A stretch of DNA of 64,000 nucleotides from Tanypteryx hageni (Eukaryota > Arthropoda > Insecta > Odonata > Petaluridae), in NCBI GenBank assembly GCA_028673005.1, contig CM054117.1, positions 868,001 to 932,000 of the forward strand. The letters are read 5' to 3'. The translations under genes and the position numbers were made by a program. Under the pieces are notes generated by a model. That model did not search any database. It was not told the DNA's origin and saw nothing but the letters and a program-made list of their open reading frames with translations. Positions 1-11,324 of the stretch are shown here, piece by piece; within the stretch, counting starts at the first letter, position 1; each line of letters starts with the position of its first letter.

Positions 1-342
1 AAAATTTGCCCTAGAACCAAGGACATTAAACTGAAAAATAAATGTGCTAATTGCCATGGTTTTATATGCAAAGAGCATACAATATGGAAATGTTATGAAT
101 GTGAGAATAGTGGTGATGAAGAAAATAGAAAATAAATTTGTTTAACTAGAAACTTTGTTTTTTAATTATTTATCTCATTAAAATTCTTTTTAAACTATAT
201 AATTATAATTCATAAATGTTTTAATTAACATTGCAATAAAAATAGCCCAACATGTTTTGTTAAAATTCAAAATCCATTTTGGGGTCTTAAAAGACCCCAC
301 GCAAGAAATTAAGGAACTTTTTTTCACACGAGTAACTAAGGG
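1..342 (+). mobile_element. piggyBac element, 3' end with C-terminal cysteine-rich domain
   Basis: The first 135 bases read in frame 1 as the C-terminus of a piggyBac-family transposase. A cysteine/histidine cluster of the pattern CxxCxxxxCxxHxxxxCxxC is followed by an acidic tail and a stop at 133-135. This cluster is the cross-brace zinc region that binds the transposon ends in this family. The element then runs through about 200 bases of AT-rich non-coding sequence and ends in ACTAAGGG directly before TTAA (343-346), the usual piggyBac target site. The 5' part lies outside the window, so the catalytic domain is not visible. Family assignment is strong; whether the copy is complete cannot be told. 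Confidence 0.75.
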
Positions 343-743
343 TTAAGTTAGATGACTACAATATGAAATATTCAAGTTTCACTCCTACTAATATCTAAAG
401 CTCAATTACTCTGAACTAGAAATTGATGGAATGAAGCGATCCGAAGATCCTATGCAGACGGACATAAGCTGTAAAGTTGGGAATAATTTAGAAATGAGAA
501 AAAACTCTGCTATGACCGAGAATCGAACCCAGGTCTTCCACTTGCCAGGCAGATGTTCTACCATAGGATTTTCGGTTCGCTTCATTCCATCAATTTCTTG
601 TTTGGCAACCTCACCATTTGAGAGGGAGGAGTTTACTTCAATGTATCTCTTTGAGGACATCCATTGGGGCAGTTTGATACTAGCTTGGCTAGTTCCGTCC
701 CAACCAAGAAAATATTTGTGTTCAGAAATGAGAATATTGATCT

Positions 744-814
744 GCTACGATAGTTCAGTGGTAGTATATCCGCCTGGCAAGTGGAAGACCAGGGTTCGAT
801 TCCAGGTCATAGCA
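744..814 (+). tRNA. tRNA-like sequence (glycine-type body, GGC anticodon loop)
   Basis: A 71-base tRNA-like fold: a 7-bp acceptor helix (GCTACGA with TCATAGC) and an A-box-like TAGTTCAGTGG. The anticodon stem is TCCGC/GTGGA around the loop CTGGCAA. A four-base variable loop is followed by the perfect B-box GGTTCGATTCC. The body resembles metazoan tRNA-Gly, but the loop would read GGC (alanine). The T stem has two mismatches, so this is more likely a tRNA-derived repeat head or pseudogene than a functional tRNA. Confidence 0.5.
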
Positions 815-1049
815 GACTTTTTTCTCATTTCTAAATTATTCCCAACTTTACAGCTTATGCTCGTCTGCATAGGATCTTCAGACCGCTTCATTCCATCAAT
901 TTCTTGTTTGGCAACCTCACCATTTGAGAGGGAGGAGTTTTCTTCAATGTATCTCTTTGAGGACAACCATTGGGGCAGTTTCATACTAGCTTGGCTAGTT
1001 CCGCCCCAACCAAGAAAACATCCGCGTTCAGAAACGAGAAAATTGATCT

Positions 1050-1120
1050 GCTACGATAGTTCAGTGGTAGAAAATCTGCCCGGCAAATGGAAGACCCGGG
1101 TTCGATTTCCGGTCATGGCA
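1050..1120 (+). tRNA. tRNA-like sequence, second direct copy
   Basis: Second copy, 306 bases downstream of the first, with acceptor GCTACGA pairing TCATGGC with one mismatch. The T arm CCGGG-TTCGATT-TCCGG is nearly perfectly paired. The anticodon loop is CCGGCAA, lacking the universal T33, and the B-box has one change. It is therefore probably a pseudogene or SINE head. A third, partial copy on the minus strand at about 508-564 keeps the anticodon and T arms but has lost the acceptor 5' strand and D arm. Confidence 0.45.
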
Positions 1121-1159
1121 GACTTTTTTCTCATTTCTAAATTATTTCCTACGCTGAAC

Positions 1160-1668
1160 TAGCAATATATTTTCGTTAATTTTAAGCAATACGAATGGAT
1201 AAGTCAATATTTTCATTAATGAAACAAAAGATACTATCTAACTTCTTATTACTTATATACCAAACATTCTTATGTTTGTCACTGAGTTCTCTACTTCTGT
1301 CTGCCATTCTCACAACTGTAAAAAGATTAAAGTTTAAATAGAGAGACCCCCACTTCACTCAACAGCTGGTAGACATTTTTGCAACTTTTTACACCCATGC
1401 AAGCAGAAAGGTTATAATTATATTGTAGAGTTTATTCATATTTAAGTATTAACGATATAAATGTTGGTTATAAAAATTGAATTTTATATCTTCACTTGTT
1501 ATATAGTAATGATGATGGTGTAATAATAATTATATGGTGATTAAGTCAATCTGAATCCTCCAAGGAGGGCGATTGAGGTGGGTTGTAGCTGGTCAAGGTA
1601 GAGAGTTTGTGCTGAAAAAACCTAGTGATGGTCATTTGTTTTTCTGTTTTCTGCAGTTCCTTTTGAAT
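1160..1668. other. AT-rich spacer, nothing recognised
   Basis: No coding region, terminal repeat or RNA gene could be supported here on either strand. Confidence 0.6.
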
Positions 1669-3206
1669 TTAGAGGTAGGGACTGGATGTAGCGTCAATCT
1701 CCCTCTTAAATTTGAGGCTTCTCTCCATTACAGGATCGCATTCTACCACTTTGTCTATCAATGCCCGCTGCAGTTTCATTATTTCAGCAAGAGCTTTGAG
1801 GTTGAGAATAGGCCTAGTAGCATTCACCTCCTCTTCCTCACTGTTGTCCTCATTGATGAGTTTATCTGGTTCCTCTTCAGTCAACTCCTCGGTGTGGGAC
1901 TTTATCAGCTCCTCTATCTCTTGTGACCGCATATCTTCAAAGCCTTCTCCTCCAACTTGATGCACTAGCTGAGCGATGTCTTGAAGATCATCGCCAATAG
2001 AAGGAAATCCAGGAAATTCATTGATGACCTCTGGCCACAGTTTCTTCTGGCAGGCATTGACGTTAAATGGCTTCATCTCGTTTAGCGACTCTTGGATGTC
2101 AGTGATGCAGTCCATGATGTTGAACATCTTTCATCAGGTTATAACATCCAGTGTTGGGTCTTCCTCAATTGCATCCAAAATATACTTGAAGGTGTGTCTT
2201 GTATAGTTGGCTTTGGATGCCACAATAACACCTTGATCTAAGAATTTGATAAGAGAGGTTGTATTAGGAGGAAGGAAAACCAACTCCAAAACAACTGCAA
2301 ACTTAATGTCAAGTGGATGCCCTAGTGCTTATGAGGAGTAGGACTTTGAATGCAAGGTTCTTGGATGCCGAGTATTTTTCTAACTTATCGACAAAACAGT
2401 TGTGGAACCACTCCAAGAATAATGCTGCCGTTACCCATACCTTCTTGTTTGCATGCCAAAACACGGACATCCGATTCTTATTCTTGCCCTTCAGCGCACG
2501 GGGGTTCAAGGAGCGATACAACTGCATAGGCTTCACCATGCAGTCTCCCAAAGTATTAGCACAGTTGTGAAGTGATAAATGGTTCTTTGCTGCCTTAAAT
2601 CCAGGGGCAGTCTGTTCCCTTTTTGAAAGAAATGTTCTTTTTGGCTTTTTATCCAAAATAACCCGGTCTCATCAGCATTGAGGACCTGTTGAAGCACATA
2701 CCCCTTCTCCTCAATATGCTTGCATAGTTCCTCAGAATACATCTGCACTGCTTCGTGATCTGCTGATGCTGACTCACCAACTAGCTTACTGGCTTGAAAA
2801 TCACGTTGGCCCTGAGTCCTCACTCCTCTGCCCCTTAAAATGATCAAATGGCCTATTTGCCTTAGTACGAATGATAGAGCCACTCAGAGGAATAATTCTT
2901 CTCGGTTTGGTCTTCAATCCACAGATTAAGTGTTTTTTCCATTACTTCTATTGTTTTATCTTGCACTTGTGACACCATTTTTGCACTAATCGGAGCACTA
3001 CTTGAAACACTATCCCAGACCGCCTTTTCATTTTCCTTCATTGACCTTACTGTATACTTGTTTATTCCAAAATGTCAGCCAACTACAGACCCACTGTCAC
3101 CTGTAGCCAGTCTGGCTAACACTGTCAATTTCTCACTTAAGTGCATCACTTTCTTCAGCCTTTTTGGAGTAGAAGCACTTGTAGCAACTTGCTTTAGTTT
3201 ATGCAT
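1669..3206 (-). pseudogene. Tigger-type (pogo superfamily) transposase, decayed copy 1
   Basis: A TIGD1-like DDE transposase read from 3206 down. First comes a psq-type helix-turn-helix with the motif LSEKLTVLARLATGDSGSVV, broken by a stop. A CENPB-type region follows, then the first catalytic motif NADETGLFW near 2690. The second catalytic region contains FLPPNTTSLIKFLDQGVI near 2250, and the C-terminal tail with KKLWPEVIN and an acidic stretch ends at 1669. At least two frameshifts (near 2550 and 2310) and several stops disable it. Intact relatives are about 500-600 residues, which fits the span. I could not place its terminal inverted repeats. Confidence 0.85.
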
Positions 3207-3353
3207 GATTACGGGCAAGTAAGGACATGTTAACCAAATAAATGACAAAATTGAGAAGAAATGTGCTATGAGGTCTTTACACTGCGAGGGATACTGTGCA
3301 CTTGCATCTGAGCAGTGTTAGCAGAATGAGGTGAGGGTTAAGCACTTCCCTGG

Positions 3354-4289
3354 CAGTGTTGCCATTTTAGTGATTCTCGTGATAAATTTGGTGCTTTTTT
3401 GTTTTGTCTAGTGCCTTTTTTTGCATTTAGGGCCCTGGTGCTAATTTATAACTTTTTTTAATTTTAGCCCCTAATTTGTTGCCTTTTTTTCTCATGTAAT
3501 TTATTAAACGTTTTAATCTACCTTCAATAAGGAGAAGAAAGATGAATTCCAAGTATAACAGATTGCATTGATCTACAGTCTGAGAGTGTCAAGGGTGGTC
3601 ATCCAGCATAACTGAAGCATATTTTAAAAAATGGAATGGGGTAGCTGGGAAAACCAGGACAAACAGAAAATTCCCTCAGAACACCCCTTGCATAGGTTTT
3701 CCATGCTGTTAGATACTCAATATGGAAATTGTCGTGAAGGTCACCGGTTAAATAAGAAAAGCAGCGCAGCAATATCACAAACGTACACACGATGTGACCC
3801 TTTAATGGTTCCCTGCCCTAAAATGCGGGTCCAGTTGCTCGGCCGCTGAAAAAATTTTACAAGCCGAGAGACCTTTGTTGGTGACTTGATTGAATTAAGT
3901 GAATGTAACGCAGACACAATATGCGTGGCTTTAAAAAAATCCAAAGAAATTATGAATAAGATTTGTGGAGACTTGTTGCTCTTGAGACTAATAATTCATC
4001 TGTAATGACTGGTATTAATAATGGATTGTATACAAAGTTAAGGACTACAGAGATTCCCCATTTGCTTTTGATTAAGTTTGTACAGCTTGCAACTTCACAT
4101 GCCATCCGTGAATGTCTACCACAAAACCTAGGTTTTCTTATTAATGAAACATACAATTGGTTCTCTCATTCACTTATTCAACAGGCTAGATATAGGATAC
4201 CTACTTTATTATAAAATTAATGAAGGAATGGCTCCTTTGAAGTTAGTTAAATCAGACAAGTTGTGTTTCCTGCTATAAATATAAGAAAT
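3354..4289 (+). pseudogene. hAT-type transposase fragment, KIAA1586-like
   Basis: The start CAGTGTTGCCATTTTAG at 3354 looks like a hAT terminal repeat. Between about 3900 and 4260, and in more than one frame, the translation carries ETNNSSVMTGINNGLYTKLR, PQNLGFLINETYNWFSHS and MAPLKLVKSDK. These resemble the transposase core of vertebrate and arthropod KIAA1586-like proteins. Frameshifts and stops are frequent. The fragment ends where the gypsy LTR begins at 4290, and no right terminal repeat was found, so it is truncated. Confidence 0.65.
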
Positions 4290-4457
4290 TGTTATGTATT
4301 GAATTGTACATAGTAGTACATTGTAGTACACTAGTCTTTGTTTTCGCCGCGTGCATGCGCATCGTTGTGCGGACTTGGCAGTAGTCCGGTCTTGTTGGGT
4401 GTCGGCATCGCTCTCTCTCTCGTTATATTTCTGCGAGTAGTTGTGGAATACATAACA
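4290..4457 (+). repeat. Short gypsy 5' LTR (168 bp)
   Basis: The segment starts TGTTATGTAT and ends ATACATAACA, a perfect 10-bp inverted repeat with the canonical TG...CA ends. It is followed at once by TTTGGCGATGAGGATAA, a plausible primer-binding region for a Ty3/gypsy (Mag-like) element. A gag reading frame begins about 30 bases downstream. No second LTR was found in the window, so LTR identity cannot be computed. Confidence 0.7.
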
Positions 4458-4474
4458 TTTGGCGATGAGGATAA

Positions 4475-5314
4475 TTGTACTTATACGTGCACATGGCTGG
4501 TGATTCTGATGGTGATCGACATGATGATAGTGATGCAAAACCCGTCATTAGTGTTGTGTCGAACAATCTCCCTGTTCCGGTTCACGAGCCTTCATCGGAG
4601 TCATTTGAGTTTTTTTTGGAACGATTGGGTCTGTACTTTGACGTGTCACAAATCAATCCTAGTGAGACAGTTAGTCGTCTGTGCCTATATTTGGGAGCAG
4701 AGAAGCACAAGTTATTGCGGGAAAGTCTTAGCCCTAGGAAACTAAAAGATTGCAGTTTCGATGAGTGTGTAAAAGTTCTCACGGATAAGCTCGCTTCAAA
4801 AATGTGCACGATCTCAGAGCGATACAAGTTTTTTAGTCATAACCAGCACCGTGGTGAGTCATTACATGATTTCATATCAGCAATAAAGAGTTTGTCGATA
4901 AATTGCAAGTTTGGTCAGTTTTTGGATGAAGCCCTGTGAGATAGATTGGTTTGTGGTCTACTCAATGAGTCTATGACACGCAAGCTCTTGTCAGAAGATG
5001 AAAAGTTGTCTTTTGGAGATGCCTGCAAAATCGTTCATGACATGGATACTGTCATGCAAATTTCTGTTCAACTTCGTCAGTCAGCCTCAGGTGCCCAGTC
5101 AACGGGAGACGTTTGCAAAGTTGACAAGAACAGATGGACTCTGCAGAGGACAGACAAGCGGGGCCAAGTCATTCACTACCAGTCCAGAGGTCATTCTGCA
5201 AGCCATGGACAACCCAATACCAGTCGAGGTCGGTCCGCAAGTCGAAGTGACCATCATTACGGAGTGGTGGAAAAACCAAGAAGTAAATTCAAACTGAAGA
5301 AAGGAAAAAAATAA
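4475..5314 (+). pseudogene. Ty3/gypsy gag, interrupted by one stop
   Basis: A retrotransposon Gag-like protein of about 280 residues. A disordered acidic start is followed by the capsid core with SFEFFLERLGLYFDVSQINP and later FFSHNQHRGESLHDFISAIK. A basic Arg/Ser-rich tail follows and ends in lysines. A single TGA at 4937-4939 splits it into 4475-4939 and 4946-5314. The frame is otherwise kept, suggesting a fairly recent loss. No zinc knuckle, protease or reverse transcriptase follows, so the copy is truncated shortly after 5314. The LTR immediately upstream supports the assignment. Confidence 0.75.
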
Positions 5315-5458
5315 CCTTCCACAAGTAAGCTCATTTCTGAATAGTTTAGCAATTATCAGCATTTAAATTAGAGAAACTACAATTTTTGTGTTGATAATGT
5401 TGTAACATATTAATAAATATAGTTACTCTATAAATGTATTAATATTTTTCACTTCGTA

Positions 5459-8119
5459 AGGTTTCCCAAAGATGTAGAATAATGCAAAGAATGGACAAAA
5501 GCAATACAGAGAGTATGTTGGACGCCCTCTCCTCAAAAGTGTTCTATGTTCCGATCACTTTATTGACAGTTGTTTTGATAGAACTTCTTTATGCTATGTC
5601 CTATTATTTGAAAATGCTGTGCCATCCATATTTTCATCATTTCCTTCCTATTTTCAAAAGGTGATTACTGTTATGGCTTGTACTTTTTGATTACATACAT
5701 TATTATATTTTCTACTGTTAGTCAAATCAATGGATAATTAAACCATGTGCCTGATTTACATATTAATTTCATTTTTTAGATCCCAAAAAAGAGAAAATCG
5801 CCAACTAAGAGGACGACTACCCTAAATAATGTTACCACTATGATAGATGAAGGGGCTCTTTCTACATCTGTACAGGATTTTAATATGGAATTCAGTGAAA
5901 CTGAAACAACATTGAATTGCAGTACTTTTTCCTCTCAGAAAATAGCAGACTCGCCCACAAAAGATGAATTAAAAGTCAAGGTAAAAAATATAAAAGAGAA
6001 ATATCAAAGGAAAATAAGAATACTGCAACAGGCAAAATGAAGACAATAGAAGAAAATAGCCAAAATGGAAAATGTTATTATAGGTTAAAAAAAAGGAATT
6101 TATTAGCTGAGGACCAACTGCAAATTCTCTCTGGTATAGCTGAGTCTCACAAAGAAATTCTGAAAAGAGAAATTACAAAAGTTAAGAACTTCCCAGTACC
6201 AAAATTATATTGCCCACAATTAAGGGCATTTGCATTAACATTGCATTATTACTCGAAAAGGCATACATGTATGTTAGGAAGGAGTTTGATTCGTGTTTAC
6301 CACATCCAAAAACTATTTCCAAGTGGTACCAAAGTGTTGATGGAAAGGCAAATTTCACAAAGGAAGCATTTCTTGCTGTTAAATTAGTGGCTAATAACTC
6401 TCAGTTACCAATTTTCTGTGCATTAATGTTAGATGAAATGGCAATTCGACATCGGGTTGAATATGATGGTCGTGAATATCATGACTATGTTGACATGGGC
6501 ACTGGGCTTAATGGGGATGACATCAGTTGCCAAGCAAGTTTTGGTGTTGATGTTGGTATCCATAAATGGATCTTGGAAAGTACCAGTGGGATATTTCTTG
6601 GTAGAGGATGTATCTGGTGAACAGAGGGCAAATTTAGTTAATCAGTGCTTAGTGATGTCTCATGAGTCAGGAGTTGTAGTAGTTTGTTACATTTGATGGT
6701 TGTCCCAGTAATTTTGCGATGGCAAAAGAGTTAGGATGTACAATAGAACCTAATTCACTCCACTCATCCCTCAACAAACAATCCTGTCTATGTTTTTCCT
6801 GATCCATGTCATATGTTGAAGTTGGTGAGGAACACATTGGGAGAAAAACATGCACTGTATGATGGAAATAATAATTGTGTCTCTTGGAAGTATTTAGAAA
6901 AATTGAACAACCTTCAAGAGATAGAATGTTTAAATCTAGCCAACAAACTAGGTTCAAATCATCTAGTCTACAACAAGCAGAAAATGAAGGTTCATCTTGC
7001 AACAGCTGCTGAGCAGATCTATTGCCATTGCACTTAGAACCTACCTTGAAATGAAGTTTGAGGATTTAAAAAAATGTGAAGTTACCATTAAGTTTCATGA
7101 ATTTTTTTATGATTTATTTGATGTTTTAAATAGTAAAAATTTGAAACAGCTTGGTTTTAAAAAGCCCATGCATAGCAGGAATAGTGAGTCTCCAATTCAA
7201 CGCCTAAATGAGATAAAACTTTATATCACTGAACTGAAGCTGTGTGAGGGAGGGAAATCCATCTTGAAATGCAAGAGGAAGACTTGATTTTTTGGGTTTT
7301 TGATATGTATTGAAAGCACCCTTTTGTTGCATAAAGATGTTTGCTTTCCAAAACCAGAAAAACCAGCCTCACTCAACTATCTTCCCATGCATAAACTTAG
7401 CCAGGATAATTTAGAGCTGTTTTTTGGAACAATAAGGATGCATTGTGGACATAATAATAATCAAACAGCAAGTCAATTCAAGTCTGCCTATAAGAAATGC
7501 CTTATCCACATGGAGCTCAAAGAATCAAAATCAGGTAACTGAATCCCATTGCAGAAAATAAGTATACTTAATTGCTCAAGTTCAGAAGGAGTTATAGATA
7601 TGACAACATCTGCATGTAGACTGGCAGATGGTAATGATGTTGATAATGAAAACATTCATGAACTTGACCTCAGATATGCTTTTGAGATGACGACACTTAC
7701 AGAGTATTCCCACAAAGTAATTTCTTATGTTGCAGGCTTTGTTGTCAAACATTTGAATAAGGCCATTAAATGTGAAGAATGCATAAATGCTTTGATAGGA
7801 AATGAAAAACAAGAGTCTCGCTCTTTAATAAAAACTAGGGATTTTGGGGGTTTAGTATTCCCATCCCCTGATGTAATAGAAATTTGTAGGACATGTGAGA
7901 CAGTGGTTAGAGGGGCATTAATGGAAAGTGAAGGGAAATTTATGTTGAAAAAGTTCACTGTGAGAAGGCCATGCAAGTTAGTATTAGAATATTATGCTAG
8001 AGGAGAAGTTTTTGAAATTTTAAAATATCACACTAATGATCAGGAGCCTCTTAGTGGACATAAAGAACATCTATTAAGATCAGTTGCTGAAAAATACATA
8101 AATGTAAGGATTCATTATA
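5459..8119 (+). pseudogene. P-element (THAP9-like) transposase, main part
   Basis: A decayed P-superfamily transposase. The partial THAP zinc-binding domain (5459-5660) has RFPKDVE, SVLCSDHF and the diagnostic AVPSIF motif, and lacks its first cysteines. A likely intron, GTGATT...TTTTAG, spans 5661-5779. The catalytic core follows: CPQLRAFALTLHYYS near 6230, ALMLDEMAIRHRVEYDGREY near 6430, VPVGYFL near 6580 and TFDGCPSNFAMAKELGC near 6700. The C-terminal half runs to 8119 with VISYVAGFVVKHLNKAIKC near 7730. Several frameshifts and stops break it. The reading frame is cut at 8118 by a jerky-type insertion and resumes at 11010. Terminal repeats of the P element itself were not found. Confidence 0.85.
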
Positions 8120-8129
8120 CAGTAAGCTT

Positions 8130-8178
8130 TTGAAAGAGCAGCACCATTGGGGATCGGATGGTGCCGCTCTTTCAAATT
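8130..8178. repeat. Subterminal hairpin of the jerky element
   Basis: An inverted repeat with arms TTTGAAAGAGCaGCACCAT and ATGGTGCcGCTCTTTCAAA around a 10-base centre. It lies just inside the left terminal repeat and resembles a degraded structure near the right end. Confidence 0.7.
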
Positions 8179-9017
8179 TTCCATTATTTCAAGTTTTTTT
8201 TCAAAGGCGGATTAAATAAGGAACGGGTGTAAGTGTGATGCAGAACAGCCTCATTATCTTACGTCTAAAGATAGTAACGCCCCAGCAGGCAAATAATGTA
8301 CTCCATAGTCTCTGAAATGAACAAAAAAGTGACAATAAAAAAACAAAAGAGTACTTGCCAGTTTAATCACAGTAAATACTGAAATATGTTACAAAAGATA
8401 TGTAACAAAATAGAACATTCCAAAAAAGTATTTGAAGAAAAAAAGATTACCGTTACATATGTGTTTAAAGAACATTTGAAAAATAGATCGCATAACCTAA
8501 TGTTAGATTATGTCCAAAGATACAGTTTTCACTAAAATGTGTAATAAAAGAATTTATAAAAAACATTGTTTAATTCTCTTCTAACAGTTCTGCTTACATT
8601 GTATCAACACGATCGATTCCAGAAGTTGACGCAACACTTTCTTGTGAATTAGCATAAATCATTTCTATAAAAAACTTTCTTATATCACCTTGTTTGGAGC
8701 ATGCTTGTTTTTTGTTAATCATTATGTTTTGCAGCATGTGAGCCTACATAACTTCTTGTGCACTAAAGTTTGGCTTTTGTTCCATAAACGATAGCTCAGT
8801 TTCCATACATTTTTCGGCCACAGCCCAAGATATCTTCTTTTTTGGAACATTTTCATCTTCATCGGAACCATCAGAATCATCATTTAACTTCGCAGGATTA
8901 ATAACACTGTCTGTGATTTGTTGATCCGAGAATGATTTTTTTATATCTGCTTCTTCATCAACAGCAATCCACTCTTCGATGTCTTCAGCATTTAGGTTTT
9001 TTATAGGGATATCATTA

Positions 9018-9194
<177 letters not shown>

Positions 9195-9542
9195 CTAACT
9201 GATGGAATAAAATTGTGAGTGAACCAATCAAGACATATGTCTTTATCCATCCATGAATTTTTTTGAGATTTATAAATAACTGGTAAATGAATAAGTCCCT
9301 TCAAATGCCGAGGACGAGCAAATTTGCCAATTACTAAAATCTTAACCCTGTGTTGGCCAGAAGCATTAGCGCATGCAAGAACAGTTACTCATTCCTTATT
9401 CTGCTTGAAACCACTAGCACTTTTCTCAGTCCCATCAGCCAGAGTTTTTGTTGGTAAACACTTCCAGTAAAGCCCAGTTCCATCAGCATTGTATATTTGA
9501 TCAGCTGTCAGGTTATTATCCTTAATAAGCTGCTCAAAAGTA

Positions 9543-10267
9543 CCGTATTTTCTGGTCTATAACGCCCGCGTTATCTATACAAAAAATATAAAAATCGGGA
9601 AAAAACATCATACGCATTATACAACGGAAAATAAAATAAATTGTTCCTCCTCATGAAACAGAATCCCCAGGAAGGATACGCTTTGAAGCCCACGATGTCC
9701 ATCTCTTGAGCAATGCATTTCGCTTGCAATAAGACCCTTGTTGTTGAAATCCTAATGCCTTTTGCCCTTTCTCGTATCACCCACTCATACAATTCTTCCT
9801 CGAGTTCTGGCCAAAAGCATTTTCTAAAACGTATTGCTCGTTTTTTCCGATGCAACTTTTCAGCACCAATTCGCCTTTACGCCATTCTCGTACACTTGAT
9901 TCCCCTACGTTAAACTTTCTTCCAGCCTCACGATTTCCTTTTTCTATAGCGAATTTTATGACTTCTAATTTAAACTGCGAAGTGTATGATTTTCGCTTTC
10001 GCATATTTTCGTTTTCCATGGTAAATTAAAAACTTTTTCAATACTGACGCCAAGCTAATTCAAGACTCCATAATACCATGTGGTGTACAGTGAAAGCAAC
10101 TGAATAATGGAAAGCCACAGCAAATTTTAATTGATTCATTTTTTTCAGGAAGCGCTTGTTTCAAATCGATTTTTTTTACTGCGCATTATCTATACATTTG
10201 TACCAGGTTTGAAGAAAATCACTTGCGCGTTATCTATAAGGTGCGCGTTATAGACCAGAAAATACGG
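9543..10267 (-). mobile_element. Small pogo-like element carrying only a DNA-binding domain gene
   Basis: Perfect terminal repeats: CCGTATTTTCTGGTCTATAA at 9543 and its complement ending at 10267, with TA on both sides (9541-9542, 10268-10269). Inside the right end the motif GCGC[AG]TTAT is repeated three times (near 10180, 10225 and 10242), as expected for transposase-binding subterminal sites. Length is 725 bp. It is inserted in the jerky transposase gene, whose frame is restored when the element and one TA are ignored. Confidence 0.9.
9571..10019 (-). CDS. BrkDBD plus CENPB-type DNA-binding protein of the pogo element, frameshifted
   Basis: Starting at ATG 10019, the first frame gives RKRKSYTSQFKLEVIKFAIE and ending GESSVREWRKGEL, a Brinker-type helix-turn-helix found in a pogo subgroup. 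After a frameshift near 9850 the second frame (9571-9855) gives FWPELEEELYEWVIRERAKG and SWGFCFMRRNNL, a CENPB-type helix-turn-helix. No DDE catalytic region exists between the terminal repeats, so it could at most encode a DNA-binding product. Whether the frameshift lies in the genome or is overcome by splicing cannot be seen. Confidence 0.7.
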
Positions 10268-11009
10268 TAATACTAAATTGTTTGGCTGCCTCCACATCAG
10301 CAGATTGTTTTTCACCAGCAATATCCAAGTTTATACTTCCATGATGGCTTTTAAAATTAGTTAACCATCCATCAGAAAATGTACATTCGGTATTTATTCC
10401 CATTTGTACTTTAAAATCTTTTGCCTTGGTAACAATAATTGGTCCTGAAATAGCAATACCTTGTGAGCGTTTTAATAAAAAGCACTCATGCAAAACTTTG
10501 TCAAGTTTTTCTAACTTTGGCTTATGAAGACTTTTTCTATCAGAAATCATATTGTTAGGCTCAGAAGACTTAGTCAATTCTAAAAGTTTTTCCTTCAAAT
10601 GCTTAATATTATACAGTGTTGACGATCCAATATTCTAATCTCTCAATAAAACACTCCTACTTACACCCCGTTCTAGTTTCTTAACTATTTCAAGTTTAGC
10701 ACTTAGTTTTAATGTTGTTCTTTTCTTCTTTGTAGAATCAGGTTTACCACATTTAGGAGACATACTTAAGGGGTAAATAACTTATTTATAAATATTTAAA
10801 ACAATAAAGCAACTGTGAATCAACAAGTGATGCACATTCCGTGCGGGACAGCAGTGAAAACTTAAATGTCACTTATACCACTTACAATAACGTTTGTAAA
10901 AAATGAGTTGAGTGTCCGTTTCCGGCCGCCATGCTTTAGTGGCACTTTTTCAAGTGGTGGGAGAAGTGCTGTTATCTCGAATGTGCCATTCTTTCAAAAG
11001 TTTACTGTA

Positions 11010-11067
11010 TCTGCAAAAAAACCACTGATACTTGTAAAAGTAAAAGGCAACTTTTTAAAAAATTAAT
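11010..11067 (+). pseudogene. P-element transposase, C-terminal remnant beyond the jerky insertion
   Basis: Immediately after the right TA duplication the sequence continues the P-element frame for a few codons (HYLQKN when read across the removed insertion). It then gives a lysine-rich tail in a shifted frame. It is supported mainly by its position exactly at the insertion boundary. The stretch from 11068 to 11324 holds no further feature I can support and may be the P-element 3' end. Confidence 0.5.
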
Positions 11068-11324
11068 TTTATTTACAGAGAATTAAATTTTTTGCCCTGA
11101 TGTAATTATTCAAATGTGGAATAATGTCAAAATTTGTTGAACATGTAAAAAAAGGGTCAAATATTTTGAATAAAGTATGATGAAATCATAATATGGTCTT
11201 CCTGTATATTATTTATGTTCAGATCTTGTGAATTTGTAATGTGGGAAATTGATATATTATCATATTTTATTTGGAGTTATTCTTGTATAGCATTCAACGC
11301 TACTTTATTCATCTCTGCAGTGAA

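Larger units (their letters stand above)
420..1150. repeat. tRNA-derived tandem and inverted repeat units
   Basis: Two direct units of about 306 bp (landmarks at 581 and 887) share a long conserved stretch starting TTCATTCCATCAATTTCTTG and each runs into a tRNA-like segment. The left 420-565 portion is an inverted copy of roughly 757-900. The units look like a tRNA-derived SINE or satellite module. A related flank piece occurs again near 19745-19805, which supports a dispersed repeat. Open reading frames through the region are a by-product of the duplication and are not taken as genes. Confidence 0.7.

Noticed and set aside
431..1162. A 243-codon open frame as a gene
   Set aside because: It runs through the tandem tRNA-derived units and repeats its own residues because the DNA is duplicated. 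There is no independent coding signal.
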